Assembly (NCBI GenBank): GCA_943331105.2
Contig: CALQKH020000014.1
Location: 36,738 to 100,737 of the forward strand
Source of the DNA: Akkermansia muciniphila
GTDB taxonomy: Bacteria; Pseudomonadota; Gammaproteobacteria; Burkholderiales; Burkholderiaceae_C
Length of the DNA stretch: 64,000 nt
Direction of reading: 5' to 3'
In this document: positions 33,929 through 43,511 of the stretch, piece by piece
Position numbering within the stretch: the first letter of the stretch is position 1
Layout: each line of letters opens with the position of its first letter
The notes under the pieces: model-generated
The model's database searches: none
The model's input: only the letters and a program-made list of their open reading frames with translations
Told to the model about the DNA's origin: nothing
Made by a program: the position numbers and the translations under genes

Positions 33929-35620
33929 ATGAGCCCCGAAGACATCCTGATCACCTACGGCCCCCGCGAATCCATGGAATACGACGTGGTCGTGGTCGGC
34001 GGCGGCCCCGGCGGCCTGTCGACTGCCATTCGCCTGAAGCAACTGGCCGCCGAAAAAGGCCAAGACGTGTCCGTGGTCGTCCTTGAAAAAGGCGGTGAAC
34101 CTGGCGCGCACATTTTGTCCGGCGCGATCATGGACCCGAAGGCCTTGACCGAACTCTTACCCGACTGGAAAGAACGCGGCGCGCCCCTGAACCAACCTGT
34201 GACAGACGACGCCTGGAGCTTTTTGAGCGAGACCGGTGCCACACGCACGCCCGGCATCTTTTTGCCCGAGTGCGCACAAAACCACGGCAATTACATCATC
34301 AGCCTGAGCAATTTCACCCGCTGGCTGGGCCAGCAGGCCGAGAATTTGGGCGTTGAAATTTTCCCTGGTTTCACCGCAGCTGAAGTGCTCTACAACGATG
34401 ACGGTTCGGTCAAAGGGGTGGCCACCGGCAACATGGGTGTGGGCAAAGACGGCGAACCCACCGACAACTTCCAGCTGGGCATGGAACTGCACGCCAAGTA
34501 CACCGTGTTCGCCGAAGGCGCGCGCGGCCACCTGGGCAAGCAGTTGATTGCCAAATACCAACTCGACGAAGGCCGCGACCCGCAGACCTACGGCATCGGC
34601 ATCAAAGAAGTGTGGGAAATAGACCCCTCTCGCCACACCCCCGGCTTTGTGATGCACACCGCCGGCTGGCCCATGAACAACGACACCTACGGCGGCGCGT
34701 TCATGTACCACATGGAAGACAACAAGATCGCCATCGGTTACGTGGTCGGTCTGGACTACGCCAACCCCTGGCTCAGCCCGTTTGAAGAGTTCCAGCGCTG
34801 GAAAACCCACAACAACATCAAGTGGTACTTCACCAACGACCAAGGCGAAGTCAACGCCAAGCGCATTGGTTACGGCGCCCGCGCCATCACCGCAGGCGGC
34901 CTGATGAGCCTGCCCAAGACCGTGTTCCCCGGTGGTGCCTTGGTCGGTTGTGACGCCGGTTACCTGAACGTGAGCCGCATCAAAGGCAGCCATGCCGCCA
35001 TCAAGACCGGCATGCTGGCCGCCGAAGCGGCTTATGACGCGCTGCAGGCAGGCCGCCAGCACGACGAATTGGCCGCTTATCCTGCGGCTTTTGAAGCCAG
35101 CTGGCTTTACACCGAGCTCAACAAGTCGCGCAACTTCAAGACCTGGTTCAAAAAAGGCCTCACTGTCGCCACCCTCATGAACGGTTTTGAGCAGTTTGTT
35201 CTGCGTGGGCACATCCCGTGGACACTGCGCCGCGACAAGGCCGACCACACCTACCTGAAGCCAGCGGCCGATTGCCCCAAGATCGACTACCCCAAACCGG
35301 ACGGCAAGCTCACCTTTGACCGTTTGAGCAGCGTGTTCATCAGCAACACCAACCATGAAGAAAACCAGCCTGCGCACCTGACCCTCAAAGACGCGTCGGT
35401 GCCGGTCGGCATCAACCTGGCCCAATACGCAGGCCCCGAAAGCCGCTACTGCCCAGCTGGGGTGTATGAGTACGTGAAGAACGAAGACAACTCAGACCGC
35501 TTGCAGATCAATGCGCAAAACTGCGTGCACTGCAAGACCTGCGACATCAAGGACCCCACACAAAACATAGTATGGGTCACGCCAGAGGGCGGCGGCGGGC
35601 CCAACTACACGGGCATGTGA
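33929..35620 (+). CDS. Electron transfer flavoprotein-ubiquinone oxidoreductase
   Basis: A 563-aa membrane-bound enzyme passing electrons from ETF (fed by acyl-CoA and amino-acid dehydrogenases) to ubiquinone. The FAD site is VVVVGGGPGGLSTAIRL; the body has GAHILSGAIMDP and PGIFLPE; the C-terminal 4Fe-4S ferredoxin-like domain shows ESRYCPAGVYEYV and NCVHCKTCDIKDP with the four expected Cys, then WVTPEGGGGPNY. ATG 33929 gives the usual start (MSPEDILITYGPRESMEYDV); starts at 33791 and 33848 add unrelated residues. Length is normal for the family (about 550). A terminator follows. Confidence 0.96.
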   Translation: MSPEDILITYGPRESMEYDVVVVGGGPGGLSTAIRLKQLAAEKGQDVSVVVLEKGGEPGAHILSGAIMDPKALTELLPDWKERGAPLNQPVTDDAWSFLSETGATRTPGIFLPECAQNHGNYIISLSNFTRWLGQQAENLGVEIFPGFTAAEVLYNDDGSVKGVATGNMGVGKDGEPTDNFQLGMELHAKYTVFAEGARGHLGKQLIAKYQLDEGRDPQTYGIGIKEVWEIDPSRHTPGFVMHTAGWPMNNDTYGGAFMYHMEDNKIAIGYVVGLDYANPWLSPFEEFQRWKTHNNIKWYFTNDQGEVNAKRIGYGARAITAGGLMSLPKTVFPGGALVGCDAGYLNVSRIKGSHAAIKTGMLAAEAAYDALQAGRQHDELAAYPAAFEASWLYTELNKSRNFKTWFKKGLTVATLMNGFEQFVLRGHIPWTLRRDKADHTYLKPAADCPKIDYPKPDGKLTFDRLSSVFISNTNHEENQPAHLTLKDASVPVGINLAQYAGPESRYCPAGVYEYVKNEDNSDRLQINAQNCVHCKTCDIKDPTQNIVWVTPEGGGGPNYTGM

Positions 35621-35631
35621 CTTCACTCCAA

Positions 35632-35655
35632 AGAGGCCCTCTAGGCCTCTTTTTT
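35632..35655 (+). terminator. Intrinsic terminator downstream of ETF-QO
   Basis: AGAGGCC and GGCCTCT form a perfect 7-bp stem around CTCTA, followed by a run of six T residues, 12 bases after the stop. Confidence 0.9.
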
Positions 35656-35811
35656 CAAAGGCCATTGATTGTTTTCAAGCAGGGTCTCCAAGGCATCATC
35701 ACCCCCGCGAAAACCCTAGGCGAAACGCTGACGCCAAACACCATAATCCGATTTGTATGACAAGTTGATTCCCACCTTGTTGTCGTCCACCGAATCATGA
35801 GGAGCTTTTGA

Positions 35812-36783
35812 ATGAAACTGAGCAAATTGATGTTGGGCCTGAGCCTGGCTGTAGGTATCGTGGCCACGGCCTCCGCACAAATCACCATGCGCAACAGCAT
35901 TTCTGTTGGCCAAAACTCTCACCAAGGCGAGGCCATCGACACCTTGTCCAAGGAAGTTGAAAAGCGCACCAACGGCCGCATCAAAATTCAAAACTTCTAC
36001 GCTGGCGCATTGGGCGCAGAGCGTGAATCCATCGAATCGGTGCAACTGGGCACGCAAGAGCTGACCACAACCTCCACCGGTCCAGTCCCCAACTTTGTGC
36101 CCGAAACACGCATCTTGGATGTGCCCTTCTTGTTCCGGGACAAGGCGCACGCACGCGCTGTGTTGGATGGCCCCATCGGTCAAGAACTGCTGACCAAGTT
36201 CGAAGCCAAGGGCTTCAAAGCCTTGGCCTGGGCTGAAAACGGTGTGCGCCACATGACCAACAGCAAACGCGCTGTCAACGGCCCGGATGACCTCAAGGGA
36301 CTGAAGATGCGCACCATGGAAAACCCCGTGCACGTGACCGCTTACAAGAGCTTGGGCATCGTGACCACCCCCATGGCCTTCACAGAGGTGTTTACCGCTT
36401 TGCAACAAGGCACTGTGGACGGCCAGGAAAACCCCCTGTCGGTGATCATGGCCGCCAACTTTGACCAGGTGCAAAAGCATTTGTCGCTGACGGGTCACGT
36501 TTATTCGCCTGCTGTGATCTTGATGAACAAAGCCAGCTTTGACAAACTCAGCGCTGCCGACAAGCAAATCTTTTTGGACTCCGCCAAAGAAGCTGTCAAA
36601 GCCAACCGCGCCCGTGTTGACAAAGACGATGCCAACGGTGTGGCCGAGTTGCGCAAAAAAGGCATGAACATCATCGAGAACGTGGACAAGTCCAAGTTCA
36701 TTGCCACCATGGGTCCAGCCATTGCTGAATTCGAAAAGCAGTTCGGCAAAGCCAACTTGGACCGCATCCGCAATTTCAAGTGA
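35812..36783 (+). CDS. dctP: TRAP transporter substrate-binding protein (DctP family)
   Basis: A 323-aa periplasmic binding protein. The signal peptide MKLSKLMLGLSLAVGIVATA is cut after SAQ. The mature part has HQGEAIDTLSKEVEKRTNGRI, ESVQLGTQELTTTSTGP, the ligand-site block DDLKGLKMRTMENPVHV (with the conserved Arg that binds the carboxylate) and DGQENPLSVIMAANF. The ligand is probably an organic acid, identity unknown. It leads a dctPQM operon; a hairpin after it likely lowers read-through so that the binding protein outnumbers the permease. Confidence 0.93.
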   Translation: MKLSKLMLGLSLAVGIVATASAQITMRNSISVGQNSHQGEAIDTLSKEVEKRTNGRIKIQNFYAGALGAERESIESVQLGTQELTTTSTGPVPNFVPETRILDVPFLFRDKAHARAVLDGPIGQELLTKFEAKGFKALAWAENGVRHMTNSKRAVNGPDDLKGLKMRTMENPVHVTAYKSLGIVTTPMAFTEVFTALQQGTVDGQENPLSVIMAANFDQVQKHLSLTGHVYSPAVILMNKASFDKLSAADKQIFLDSAKEAVKANRARVDKDDANGVAELRKKGMNIIENVDKSKFIATMGPAIAEFEKQFGKANLDRIRNFK

Positions 36784-36799
36784 TTTGAGTTTGCCCATG

Positions 36800-36832
36800 A
36801 CGCCCGACCGGCTCAGGCTGGCGGGCGTTTTT
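36800..36832 (+). terminator. Terminator-like hairpin between dctP and dctQ
   Basis: ACGCCCG and CGGGCGT pair, with a further CC/GG inside, and five T residues follow. It sits 16 bases after the dctP stop and before dctQ, where partial termination would set the ratio of binding protein to permease. Confidence 0.75.
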
Positions 36833-36854
36833 CAATTTGGCCGAGAAACTCCCC

Positions 36855-37349
36855 ATGAAACAATTATTTTTACGCCTTGAGCAACGGACCACCGCCTTCT
36901 CGATGATGGTCGCCTGCGCGATGATGGCTCTGGCCTCGGCATTTGCCATTCACCAAATCGTGACCCGCTTCATCCTGGAGTCTCCGGCAGAGTGGACCGA
37001 GGTGTTGATCCGCTTCAGCCTGATCTGGATGGTGTTTCTCGGCATTCCCACCGCTTTTCGCACCGGCTCCATGGTCAGCGTGGATTTGCTGTACCGCTTG
37101 AGCGGCCAACGCATGCGGCGGGTTTTGGATGCTGTGGTGGCCATCTCGGCACTGACGCTGTGCTGCATCATTTTGTGGTGGGGCTGGGACTATGCCAATC
37201 GGGGCAGCGTGCAGTCCATGATTGGCCTTGAGGGCGTTTCCATGTTCTGGGCCTACTTGGCTCTGCCAGTGGGCGCTGTGTTCAGCATCATCGGCATCAT
37301 CGGCTTTTGGCTGGATCCCCAGCGCATGGAATTGGAGAACGCACAATGA
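36855..37349 (+). CDS. dctQ: TRAP transporter small permease (DctQ family)
   Basis: A 164-aa membrane protein with four predicted helices: FSMMVACAMMALASAFAIHQIV, VLIRFSLIWMVFLGIPTAF, VVAISALTLCCIILWWGWDYA and FWAYLALPVGAVFSIIGIIGFW. The segment ESPAEWTEVLIRFSLIWMVFLG is the DctQ signature. It forms the membrane complex with DctM, using a sodium gradient. ATG 36855 lies eight bases after AAACTCC and gives the normal N-terminus. Its end overlaps dctM by ATGA. Confidence 0.92.
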   Translation: MKQLFLRLEQRTTAFSMMVACAMMALASAFAIHQIVTRFILESPAEWTEVLIRFSLIWMVFLGIPTAFRTGSMVSVDLLYRLSGQRMRRVLDAVVAISALTLCCIILWWGWDYANRGSVQSMIGLEGVSMFWAYLALPVGAVFSIIGIIGFWLDPQRMELENAQ

Positions 37350-38623
37350 GTTCAGTCATGCTTTTCACGATGCTGTTGTGCTTTGCACTGACAGTGTCAG
37401 TGGCCGTTTCGATTGGTTTGTCGGCGATTGTCGGCATCCAGATTGCCAACGCCAACATGCTCATTTCCGTCAAGGAAATGTTCAACTCTCTCAACAAATT
37501 TCCGCTGGCCGCCATTCCCTTCTTCATTTTGGCGGGCAACCTGATGGAGACCGGCGGCATTTCTCGCCGCTTGGTCGAGTTTGCCAAGAGCATCGTGGGT
37601 GGCATCCAGGGTGGCCTGCCCATCACCTGCGTGCTGACTTGCATGATTTTTGCTGCGGTTTCAGGCTCCTCAGTGGCCACCACCTTTGCCATTGGTGCCA
37701 TCTTGATTCCCGCCCTGATCAAACACGGTTACCCCCGCCCCTGGGCCACGGCCTTGCAGGCCACCTCGGCTGAGTTGGGGGTGATCATTCCCCCATCTAT
37801 CCCCATGATTTTGCTGGGCGTGAGTGCCGAACTCTCGATCGGCGAGCTGTTTGTGGCGGGCGTGGGGCCTGGCCTGCTGATTGGCTTTGCCCTGATGCTG
37901 TTTTGCTGGCTGTATGCAAAGTACAAAGGCTGGGGCAAAAACGACGGCGAGGGCCGCCTGAGCTTTGGCAAAGCCACTTGGCAAGCCAGCTGGGCTTTGC
38001 TCATGCCGGTGATTGTGCTCGGCGGCATTTATGGCGGCGTCTTCACACCCACCGAAGCGGCTGCCGTGGCGGTGCTTTACTCCTTCATTGTCGGCACCTT
38101 GATTTACCGCGAAATCGGTGTCAAAGACATGTACAACATCCTGCGCAAATCGGTGATTTCAAGCGCGGTGATCATGTTCATCATCGCCAACGCCGGGCTG
38201 TTTGCCTTTTTGATCACCCGTGCCGGTGTGCCCGCGGCCATTGGTGCCTGGCTGCAAGAGGTGCTGCAGTCACCCGTATATTTCTTGCTGGGCGTCAATG
38301 CGGCCTTGTTCATCATCGGCATGTTCATCGAGACCAGCGCGGCCATCATCGTGCTGGCCCCGATCCTGGTGCCGGTGGCGATCCACTTTGGCATCGACCC
38401 GATTCAATTCGGCATGGTGATGATCGTCAACCTGGCTTTAGGCATGATCACCCCGCCTTTTGGCGTGAACCTGTTTGCCGCGTGTACGGTGGCACGAATA
38501 TCGCTGGACAGGATCATCAAAGACCTGATCCCCTTCATCGGGGTCATCTTGGGCTGCCTGATGCTGATCAGTTATGTACCAGAGGTATCACTGACCTTGC
38601 GCGACTGGATTTACAACAAATAA
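37346..38623 (+). CDS. dctM: TRAP transporter large permease (DctM family)
   Basis: A 425-aa, roughly 12-helix permease subunit. Family motifs: KFPLAAIPFFILAGNLMETGGISRRLV, AAVSGSSVATTFAIGAILIP, SAELGVIIPPSIPMILLGVSAE, GGIYGGVFTPTEAAAVAVLY, and NLALGMITPPFGVNLFAAC near the end, the latter two containing helix breaks that form the ion and substrate sites. It is translated from the ATGA overlap with dctQ. The gene ends 16 bases before the glycine riboswitch, so the gcv transcript must start very close to, or inside, its end. Confidence 0.95.
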   Translation: MSSVMLFTMLLCFALTVSVAVSIGLSAIVGIQIANANMLISVKEMFNSLNKFPLAAIPFFILAGNLMETGGISRRLVEFAKSIVGGIQGGLPITCVLTCMIFAAVSGSSVATTFAIGAILIPALIKHGYPRPWATALQATSAELGVIIPPSIPMILLGVSAELSIGELFVAGVGPGLLIGFALMLFCWLYAKYKGWGKNDGEGRLSFGKATWQASWALLMPVIVLGGIYGGVFTPTEAAAVAVLYSFIVGTLIYREIGVKDMYNILRKSVISSAVIMFIIANAGLFAFLITRAGVPAAIGAWLQEVLQSPVYFLLGVNAALFIIGMFIETSAAIIVLAPILVPVAIHFGIDPIQFGMVMIVNLALGMITPPFGVNLFAACTVARISLDRIIKDLIPFIGVILGCLMLISYVPEVSLTLRDWIYNK

Positions 38624-38639
38624 AGCTAGAATCAACCTC

Positions 38640-38892
38640 TGTCAGGAGAGTGCCTGACTTGTCTTCCCTCATGAAACAAGTCAGACCGCCGAAGGCGCAG
38701 GCGGTTTGAAAAACTGCTGAACGCTCAGGCAAAAGGACTGACAAAACGCTTTTCATCAAAGCGTTACCTCACTGGAGAGAGGTGCTGGGATATCGATCCA
38801 CGGCATCCACCGAAGGAGCAACCCGCAGAACGTTTGGCTTTTAGGCTGAATGTCCCCGGCGAATCTCTCAGGTAAAGCGGACAGCGAGGGCA
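38640..38892 (+). promoter_or_regulatory. Tandem glycine riboswitch
   Basis: Two glycine aptamers in series. The first (about 38640-38742) has P1 arms GTCAG/CTGAC, the core GGAGAG, a 9-bp P3 (CTGACTTGT/ACAAGTCAG), CCGAAGG and CTCAGGCAAAAGGAC. The second (about 38767-38892) has P1 arms CCTC/GAGG, GGAGAG, CACCGAAGGAGCAA and TCTCTCAGGTAAAGCGGAC. A linker hairpin (AACGCTTT/AAAGCGTT, loop TCATC) stands between them. Glycine binding should prevent the terminator just downstream and turn on gcvTHP. A TAGAAT at 38627-38632 is a possible -10. Confidence 0.95.
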
Positions 38893-38896
38893 AGCG

Positions 38897-38919
38897 CTAC
38901 AGCATGTGCTGTGGTTTTT
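38897..38919 (+). terminator. Regulated terminator of the glycine riboswitch
   Basis: CTACAGC and GCTGTGG pair (one wobble) around ATGT and five T residues follow. It lies directly after the second aptamer and before the gcvT ribosome site, the position of an expression platform. In absence of glycine it would end transcription. Confidence 0.8.
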
Positions 38920-38938
38920 CATTGCCCTTGGAGTTTTT

Positions 38939-40078
38939 GTGACCGCTGCTGCCGACTTGCTCACCACCCCTTTGAATGCACTGCACACCGAGCTGGGCGC
39001 CCGCATGGTGCCTTTTGCCGGTTACAGCATGCCCGTGCAATTCCCGGCAGGCTTGGTCGCTGAGCACCACCACACTCGCAGCGCGGCTGGCTTGTTCGAT
39101 GTCTCGCACATGGGCCAGTTGTGCCTGAGCGGACCGGATGCTGCAGCCGCCTTCGAGAGCCTGATGCCGGTGGACGTGATGGGTCTTGGCCTGCACAAAC
39201 AACGCTATGGCCTGTTGCTCAATGACGAGGGCGGCATCATCGACGACCTGATGTTCGTGAACCGCGATGTGGCCAACGGTGGCGACATTTTTGTGATCGT
39301 CAACGGCGCTTGCAAGCACGGCGATTTGGCCCACATCCAAGAGCGGATCGGCAGCCGCTGCACCATCACGCCGCAATTTGACCGCGCCTTGCTCGCCCTG
39401 CAAGGCCCGCAAGCGGTGATCGCTTTGCAACGGTTCTTGCCGGGTGTCGAAAAGCTGGTGTTCATGACCGGCGCAGCTTTTAATGTGGATGGCGCAGACC
39501 TGTATGTGACGCGCAGCGGCTACACCGGCGAGGACGGTTTTGAAATTTCTCTGCCCGCCCACGCTGCCGAGGCTTTTGCCCGCCGCCTGCTGGCCCAGCC
39601 CGAAGTCAAGCCCGTTGGCCTGGGCGCCCGCAACTCATTGCGCTTGGAAGCCGGGCTGTGCCTGTACGGCAACGACATCGACACCACCACCACCCCGGTC
39701 GAAGCGGGCTTGAACTGGGCCATGCAAAAGGTGCGCCGCACCGGTGGTGCGCGTGCGGGCGGCTTTCCGGGTGCGACCAAGGTGCTGGCTCAACTCGATG
39801 GCACAGCCCCAGCGCAACGCTTGCGCGTGGGCCTCATCGGCCTAGAACGTGTGCCGGTGCGCGAGCATGTCGAGTTGCACAACGACGCAGGTCAGAAGGT
39901 GGGCGAAGTCACCAGCGGCCTGCTCGCTCCCACCGCCGACCAGCCCGTGGCGCTGGCCTATGTGCAGGCAGAATATGCAGCGTCGGGCACACGTCTGAAC
40001 GCTATGGTGCGCGGCAAAGCCGTGCCCATGCAAATCAGCCCCCTGCCCTTCGTGCCCAACCGCTATTACCGTGGTTAA
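38939..40078 (+). CDS. gcvT: Glycine cleavage system T protein (aminomethyltransferase)
   Basis: A 379-aa folate-dependent enzyme taking the aminomethyl group from lipoyl-H protein and releasing ammonia and methylene-THF. Motifs: LNALHTELGARMVPFAGYSMPVQF, HHHTRSAAGLFDVSHMGQ, TRSGYTGEDGFEIS, GLGARNSLRLEAGLCLYGNDID. The start is GTG 38939 with GGAG five bases before it. An in-frame ATG at 38906 lies within the riboswitch terminator and would add a hydrophobic stretch foreign to the family, so it is rejected. First gene of gcvTHP. Confidence 0.96.
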   Translation: MTAAADLLTTPLNALHTELGARMVPFAGYSMPVQFPAGLVAEHHHTRSAAGLFDVSHMGQLCLSGPDAAAAFESLMPVDVMGLGLHKQRYGLLLNDEGGIIDDLMFVNRDVANGGDIFVIVNGACKHGDLAHIQERIGSRCTITPQFDRALLALQGPQAVIALQRFLPGVEKLVFMTGAAFNVDGADLYVTRSGYTGEDGFEISLPAHAAEAFARRLLAQPEVKPVGLGARNSLRLEAGLCLYGNDIDTTTTPVEAGLNWAMQKVRRTGGARAGGFPGATKVLAQLDGTAPAQRLRVGLIGLERVPVREHVELHNDAGQKVGEVTSGLLAPTADQPVALAYVQAEYAASGTRLNAMVRGKAVPMQISPLPFVPNRYYRG

Positions 40079-40093
40079 AGCCTCACTTCATCG

Positions 40094-40118
40094 TTAATTG
40101 GGGTCAGATCCCAATTAA
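40094..40118. repeat. REP-like palindrome between gcvT and gcvH
   Basis: TTAATTGGG and CCCAATTAA form a perfect 9-bp inverted repeat around GTCAGAT. The GGGGTCAGA core with AATT flanks resembles dispersed palindromes linked to REP-associated tyrosine transposases in other proteobacteria. Its A+T-rich outer arms contrast with the surroundings. It sits in the only loose gap of the gcv operon. There is no T run, so it is not a standard terminator. Confidence 0.65.
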
Positions 40119-40151
40119 ATGTCACCAATTCAACACTCAAGGAGCCCCCTC

Positions 40152-40517
40152 ATGATCAAGTACACCGAAGACCACGAATGGTTGCACATTGACGGCGACA
40201 CCGCTGTCGTGGGCATCACCCACCATGCGCAAGATGCGCTGGGCGATGTGGTGTTTGTCGACCTGCCCGAAGTGGGCAAGTCCTTTGCAGCAAAAGATGT
40301 TGCGGGCGTCGTCGAGTCGGTCAAAGCCGCCGCCGATGTTTACATGCCTGTGGACGGTGAAGTCACCGAAGTGAACGAAGAACTGCGCGGCGACCCATCA
40401 CTGGCCAACACCGACCCACTGGGCAAAGGCTGGTTCTTCAAGGTCAAGTTGTCCAACCCGGCACAAACCGATGCTTTGCTGGACGAGACGGCTTACAAAG
40501 CGTTTTCTGCAGCTTGA
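40152..40517 (+). CDS. gcvH: Glycine cleavage system H protein
   Basis: A 121-aa lipoyl carrier shuttling the aminomethyl intermediate among P, T and L proteins. It begins [23 protein letters not shown]; the lipoylated Lys is in [19 protein letters not shown] (near residue 62). The end [15 protein letters not shown] is conserved. AAGGAG lies seven bases before ATG 40152, confirming the start over one 11 codons upstream. Length fits the family (about 128). Confidence 0.96.
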   Translation: MIKYTEDHEWLHIDGDTAVVGITHHAQDALGDVVFVDLPEVGKSFAAKDVAGVVESVKAAADVYMPVDGEVTEVNEELRGDPSLANTDPLGKGWFFKVKLSNPAQTDALLDETAYKAFSAA

Positions 40518-40537
40518 AAGATTAAACGGAGCCACGC

Positions 40538-43456
40538 ATGCTGATGTCCACCCTCAAGCCCTTGGGCGAACTCGAAAACCCATCCGAATTCATCGCCCGC
40601 CACATTGGCATCAGCGCTGCCGACGAACAGCACATGCTGAGCGTGATCGGTGAGGCATCGCGCCGGTCGCTGATCGAATCCATCGTGCCGCGCAGCATCG
40701 CCCGCGCCCAGGACATGGTCTTGCCTGCGCCCCTCACCGAAGCAGCCGCTCTGGCCGAACTCAAAACCCTGGCGCAAAAAAACCGCCTGCTCAAAAGCCA
40801 CATCGGTCAAGGCTATTACGGCACGCACACGCCGGGCGTCATCTTGCGCAACATCCTGGAAAACCCCGCTTGGTACACCGCCTACACGCCCTACCAGGCT
40901 GAAATTTCACAAGGTCGCATGGAAGCGTTGGTCAACTTCCAGACCATGGTGTGCGACCTGACGGGCATGCCGATTGCCAATGCCTCGATGCTGGACGAAG
41001 CCACTGCGGCGGCCGAAGCCATGACGCTGGCCAAGCGCTCGGTCAAAGCCAAGGGCAACCGCTTCATCGTCGCAGGCGACGCCCACCCGCAGACCATCGA
41101 GGTGATCCGCACGCGCGCAGAGCCTCTGGGCATTGAAGTGGTGCTGGCCGAGAGCGAAGCGCAGTGGAACGAGTTGCTGGACGGCGACGATTATTTTGCA
41201 GTGTTGGAGCAGTACCCGTCGACCACCGGACGCTTGGGTCAAGACACTGGGGACACCCTCAAAGTGCACGCCAAGAACGCGGCTTACATCGTGGCCGCTG
41301 ATTTGCTCGCGCTGACCCTGCTCATGCCACCGGGCGAATGGGATGGTGGCGGTGCCAACGGTGCCGACATTGTGGTGGGCACCACCCAGCGCTTTGGCAT
41401 GCCCATGGGCGCGGGCGGTCCGCACGCGGCCTTCATGGCCTGCCGTGACGAATACAAGCGCTCTCTGCCTGGCCGCTTGGTGGGCGTGAGTGTGGACGCA
41501 CACGGCAACCCGGCATACCGCCTAGCTCTGCAAACCCGCGAACAGCACATTCGCCGCGAAAAAGCCACCAGCAACATCTGCACCGCGCAAGTGTTGCCCG
41601 CCGTGGTGGCCAGCATGTACGCCGTCTACCACGGTCCGCAGGGCTTGAAGCGCATTGCGCAGCGCGTGGCCAGCTACACCGCAGTCTTGGCCAACGGACT
41701 CCAGCAGATGGGCTACACACGGGTCCATGAGAACGCTTTTGACACCCTGAGCCTGCAAGTCGGCGCAGATCGCGCGCGTGAATTGGCGCAACGGGCTGTG
41801 CAGCGCGGTTTGAACATCCGGGTGGTGTGGGAAGAATATGTGGGTCTCTCGCTCGACGAAACCACCACCCGCGATGACATCCAACGCCTTTGGGAAATAT
41901 TCGCCAGCAGCGGTCAGCCGCTGCCGAGCTGGGAACAGTTTGAAAAAGGCGTCGCCCCGCTCATTCCCGATTCCCTGCAGCGCACCAGCCCCTTCCTCAC
42001 GCACCCAGTGTTCAACCGCTACCACAGCGAGACCGGCATGCTGCGCTACATCCGCCAGTTGTCCGACAAAGACCTGGCGCTGGACCGCAGCATGATCCCG
42101 CTGGGCAGCTGCACCATGAAGCTCAACGCCACCAGCGAGATGATCCCCATCACCTGGCCCGAGTTCGCGGGCGTCCACCCCTTTGCCCCGGCCGACCAAC
42201 TGGCGGGCTACCAACTTTTGGACCAGCAGCTGCGCGACTGGCTGTGCCAGGCCACTGGCTACAAAGGCATCAGCCTGCAGCCCAATGCCGGATCGCAAGG
42301 CGAATACGCAGGACTCTTGGTCATTCAGGCCTACCACCGCGCCCAAGGCCAGGGCCACCGCAACATTTGCCTGATCCCTTCCAGCGCGCACGGCACCAAC
42401 CCCGCCAGCGCCCAGATGGTCGGCATGACCGTGGTGGTCACCAAGTGCGACGACAACGGTAACGTGGACATGAACGACCTGCAGGTCAAGTGCGAGCAAC
42501 ACAGCGCCAACCTGGCTGCGGTGATGATCACCTACCCCAGCACCCACGGTGTGTTCGAGACGCAAGTCAAAGCCTTGTGCGAATTGGTGCACCAACATGG
42601 CGGGCGCGTTTACGTGGACGGCGCGAACATGAACGCGCTGGTGGGCGTGGCCGCACCCGGCGAGTTCGGCGGCGACGTGAGCCACCTGAACCTGCACAAG
42701 ACCTTCTGCATCCCTCACGGCGGTGGTGGCCCCGGCGTCGGCCCCGTGTGCGTGGTGGAAGACCTGGTGCCTTATTTGCCGGGCCACGCCACGGGCGGCT
42801 TGCCAGTCAATGGGGTGGGCGCAGTCAGTGCTGCCCCCCTGGGCAATGCCGCTGTGCTGCCCATCAGTTGGATGTACTGCCGCATGATGGGCGCCCAAGG
42901 CCTGAAACACGCGACCGAGGCGGCAATTTTGGCGGCCAACTACATCAGCAAGCGCTTGGCCGACCATTACCCCACCCTGTACGCCAGTGAAAACGGTCGT
43001 GTCGCCCACGAGTGCATTTTGGATTTGCGCGGCTTGAAGGACACCAGCGGCGTGATGGCCGAAGACGTGGCCAAGCGCCTGATGGACTATGGCTTTCATG
43101 CGCCCACGCTGAGCTTCCCTGTGGCCAACACCTTGATGGTCGAGCCCACCGAGAGCGAAACGCTGGAGGAGATCGACCGCTTCATCGACGCGATGATCGC
43201 CATCCGCGAAGAAATCCGCCTCATCGAAAACGGCAACTGGCCGCAAGACAACAACCCACTCAAAAACGCGCCACACACCGCGGACAGCCTGCTGGGCAAC
43301 GAATGGAACCGTCCTTACAGCCGTGAAATCGGTGCGGCCCAAGCCCAGCGCCTGCCCGGCAGCGTGAAGTACTGGCCGCAAGTGGGCCGCGTCGACAACG
43401 TGTATGGTGACCGCAACCTGTTTTGCAGCTGCATTCCTGTCAGCGACTACACCTGA
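40538..43456 (+). CDS. gcvP: Glycine dehydrogenase (decarboxylating), P protein
   Basis: A 972-aa PLP enzyme that decarboxylates glycine and loads the remainder on H protein. The N-terminal half shows [21 protein letters not shown] and [18 protein letters not shown]; the C-terminal half has [45 protein letters not shown] and the PLP-binding Lys in [17 protein letters not shown] (near 720). Both halves are in one chain, as in most proteobacteria. GGAG stands before ATG 40538. The L protein is not encoded here and is shared with other dehydrogenases. Confidence 0.97.
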   Translation: MLMSTLKPLGELENPSEFIARHIGISAADEQHMLSVIGEASRRSLIESIVPRSIARAQDMVLPAPLTEAAALAELKTLAQKNRLLKSHIGQGYYGTHTPGVILRNILENPAWYTAYTPYQAEISQGRMEALVNFQTMVCDLTGMPIANASMLDEATAAAEAMTLAKRSVKAKGNRFIVAGDAHPQTIEVIRTRAEPLGIEVVLAESEAQWNELLDGDDYFAVLEQYPSTTGRLGQDTGDTLKVHAKNAAYIVAADLLALTLLMPPGEWDGGGANGADIVVGTTQRFGMPMGAGGPHAAFMACRDEYKRSLPGRLVGVSVDAHGNPAYRLALQTREQHIRREKATSNICTAQVLPAVVASMYAVYHGPQGLKRIAQRVASYTAVLANGLQQMGYTRVHENAFDTLSLQVGADRARELAQRAVQRGLNIRVVWEEYVGLSLDETTTRDDIQRLWEIFASSGQPLPSWEQFEKGVAPLIPDSLQRTSPFLTHPVFNRYHSETGMLRYIRQLSDKDLALDRSMIPLGSCTMKLNATSEMIPITWPEFAGVHPFAPADQLAGYQLLDQQLRDWLCQATGYKGISLQPNAGSQGEYAGLLVIQAYHRAQGQGHRNICLIPSSAHGTNPASAQMVGMTVVVTKCDDNGNVDMNDLQVKCEQHSANLAAVMITYPSTHGVFETQVKALCELVHQHGGRVYVDGANMNALVGVAAPGEFGGDVSHLNLHKTFCIPHGGGGPGVGPVCVVEDLVPYLPGHATGGLPVNGVGAVSAAPLGNAAVLPISWMYCRMMGAQGLKHATEAAILAANYISKRLADHYPTLYASENGRVAHECILDLRGLKDTSGVMAEDVAKRLMDYGFHAPTLSFPVANTLMVEPTESETLEEIDRFIDAMIAIREEIRLIENGNWPQDNNPLKNAPHTADSLLGNEWNRPYSREIGAAQAQRLPGSVKYWPQVGRVDNVYGDRNLFCSCIPVSDYT

Positions 43457-43511
43457 TCCAAGCCCAAAGGACCCTTTGCATGCCCCCCATGCCCACCGCC
43501 ACTGTCTGACC

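Noticed and set aside
34157..35425. A 422-codon minus-strand frame opposite ETF-QO
   Set aside because: Low-complexity shadow frame; the plus strand encodes the complete flavoprotein.
38906..38938. ATG at 38906 as gcvT start
   Set aside because: It lies inside the riboswitch terminator stem, adds MLWFFIALGVF that no GcvT has, and lacks a ribosome site, while GTG 38939 has GGAG five bases before it.
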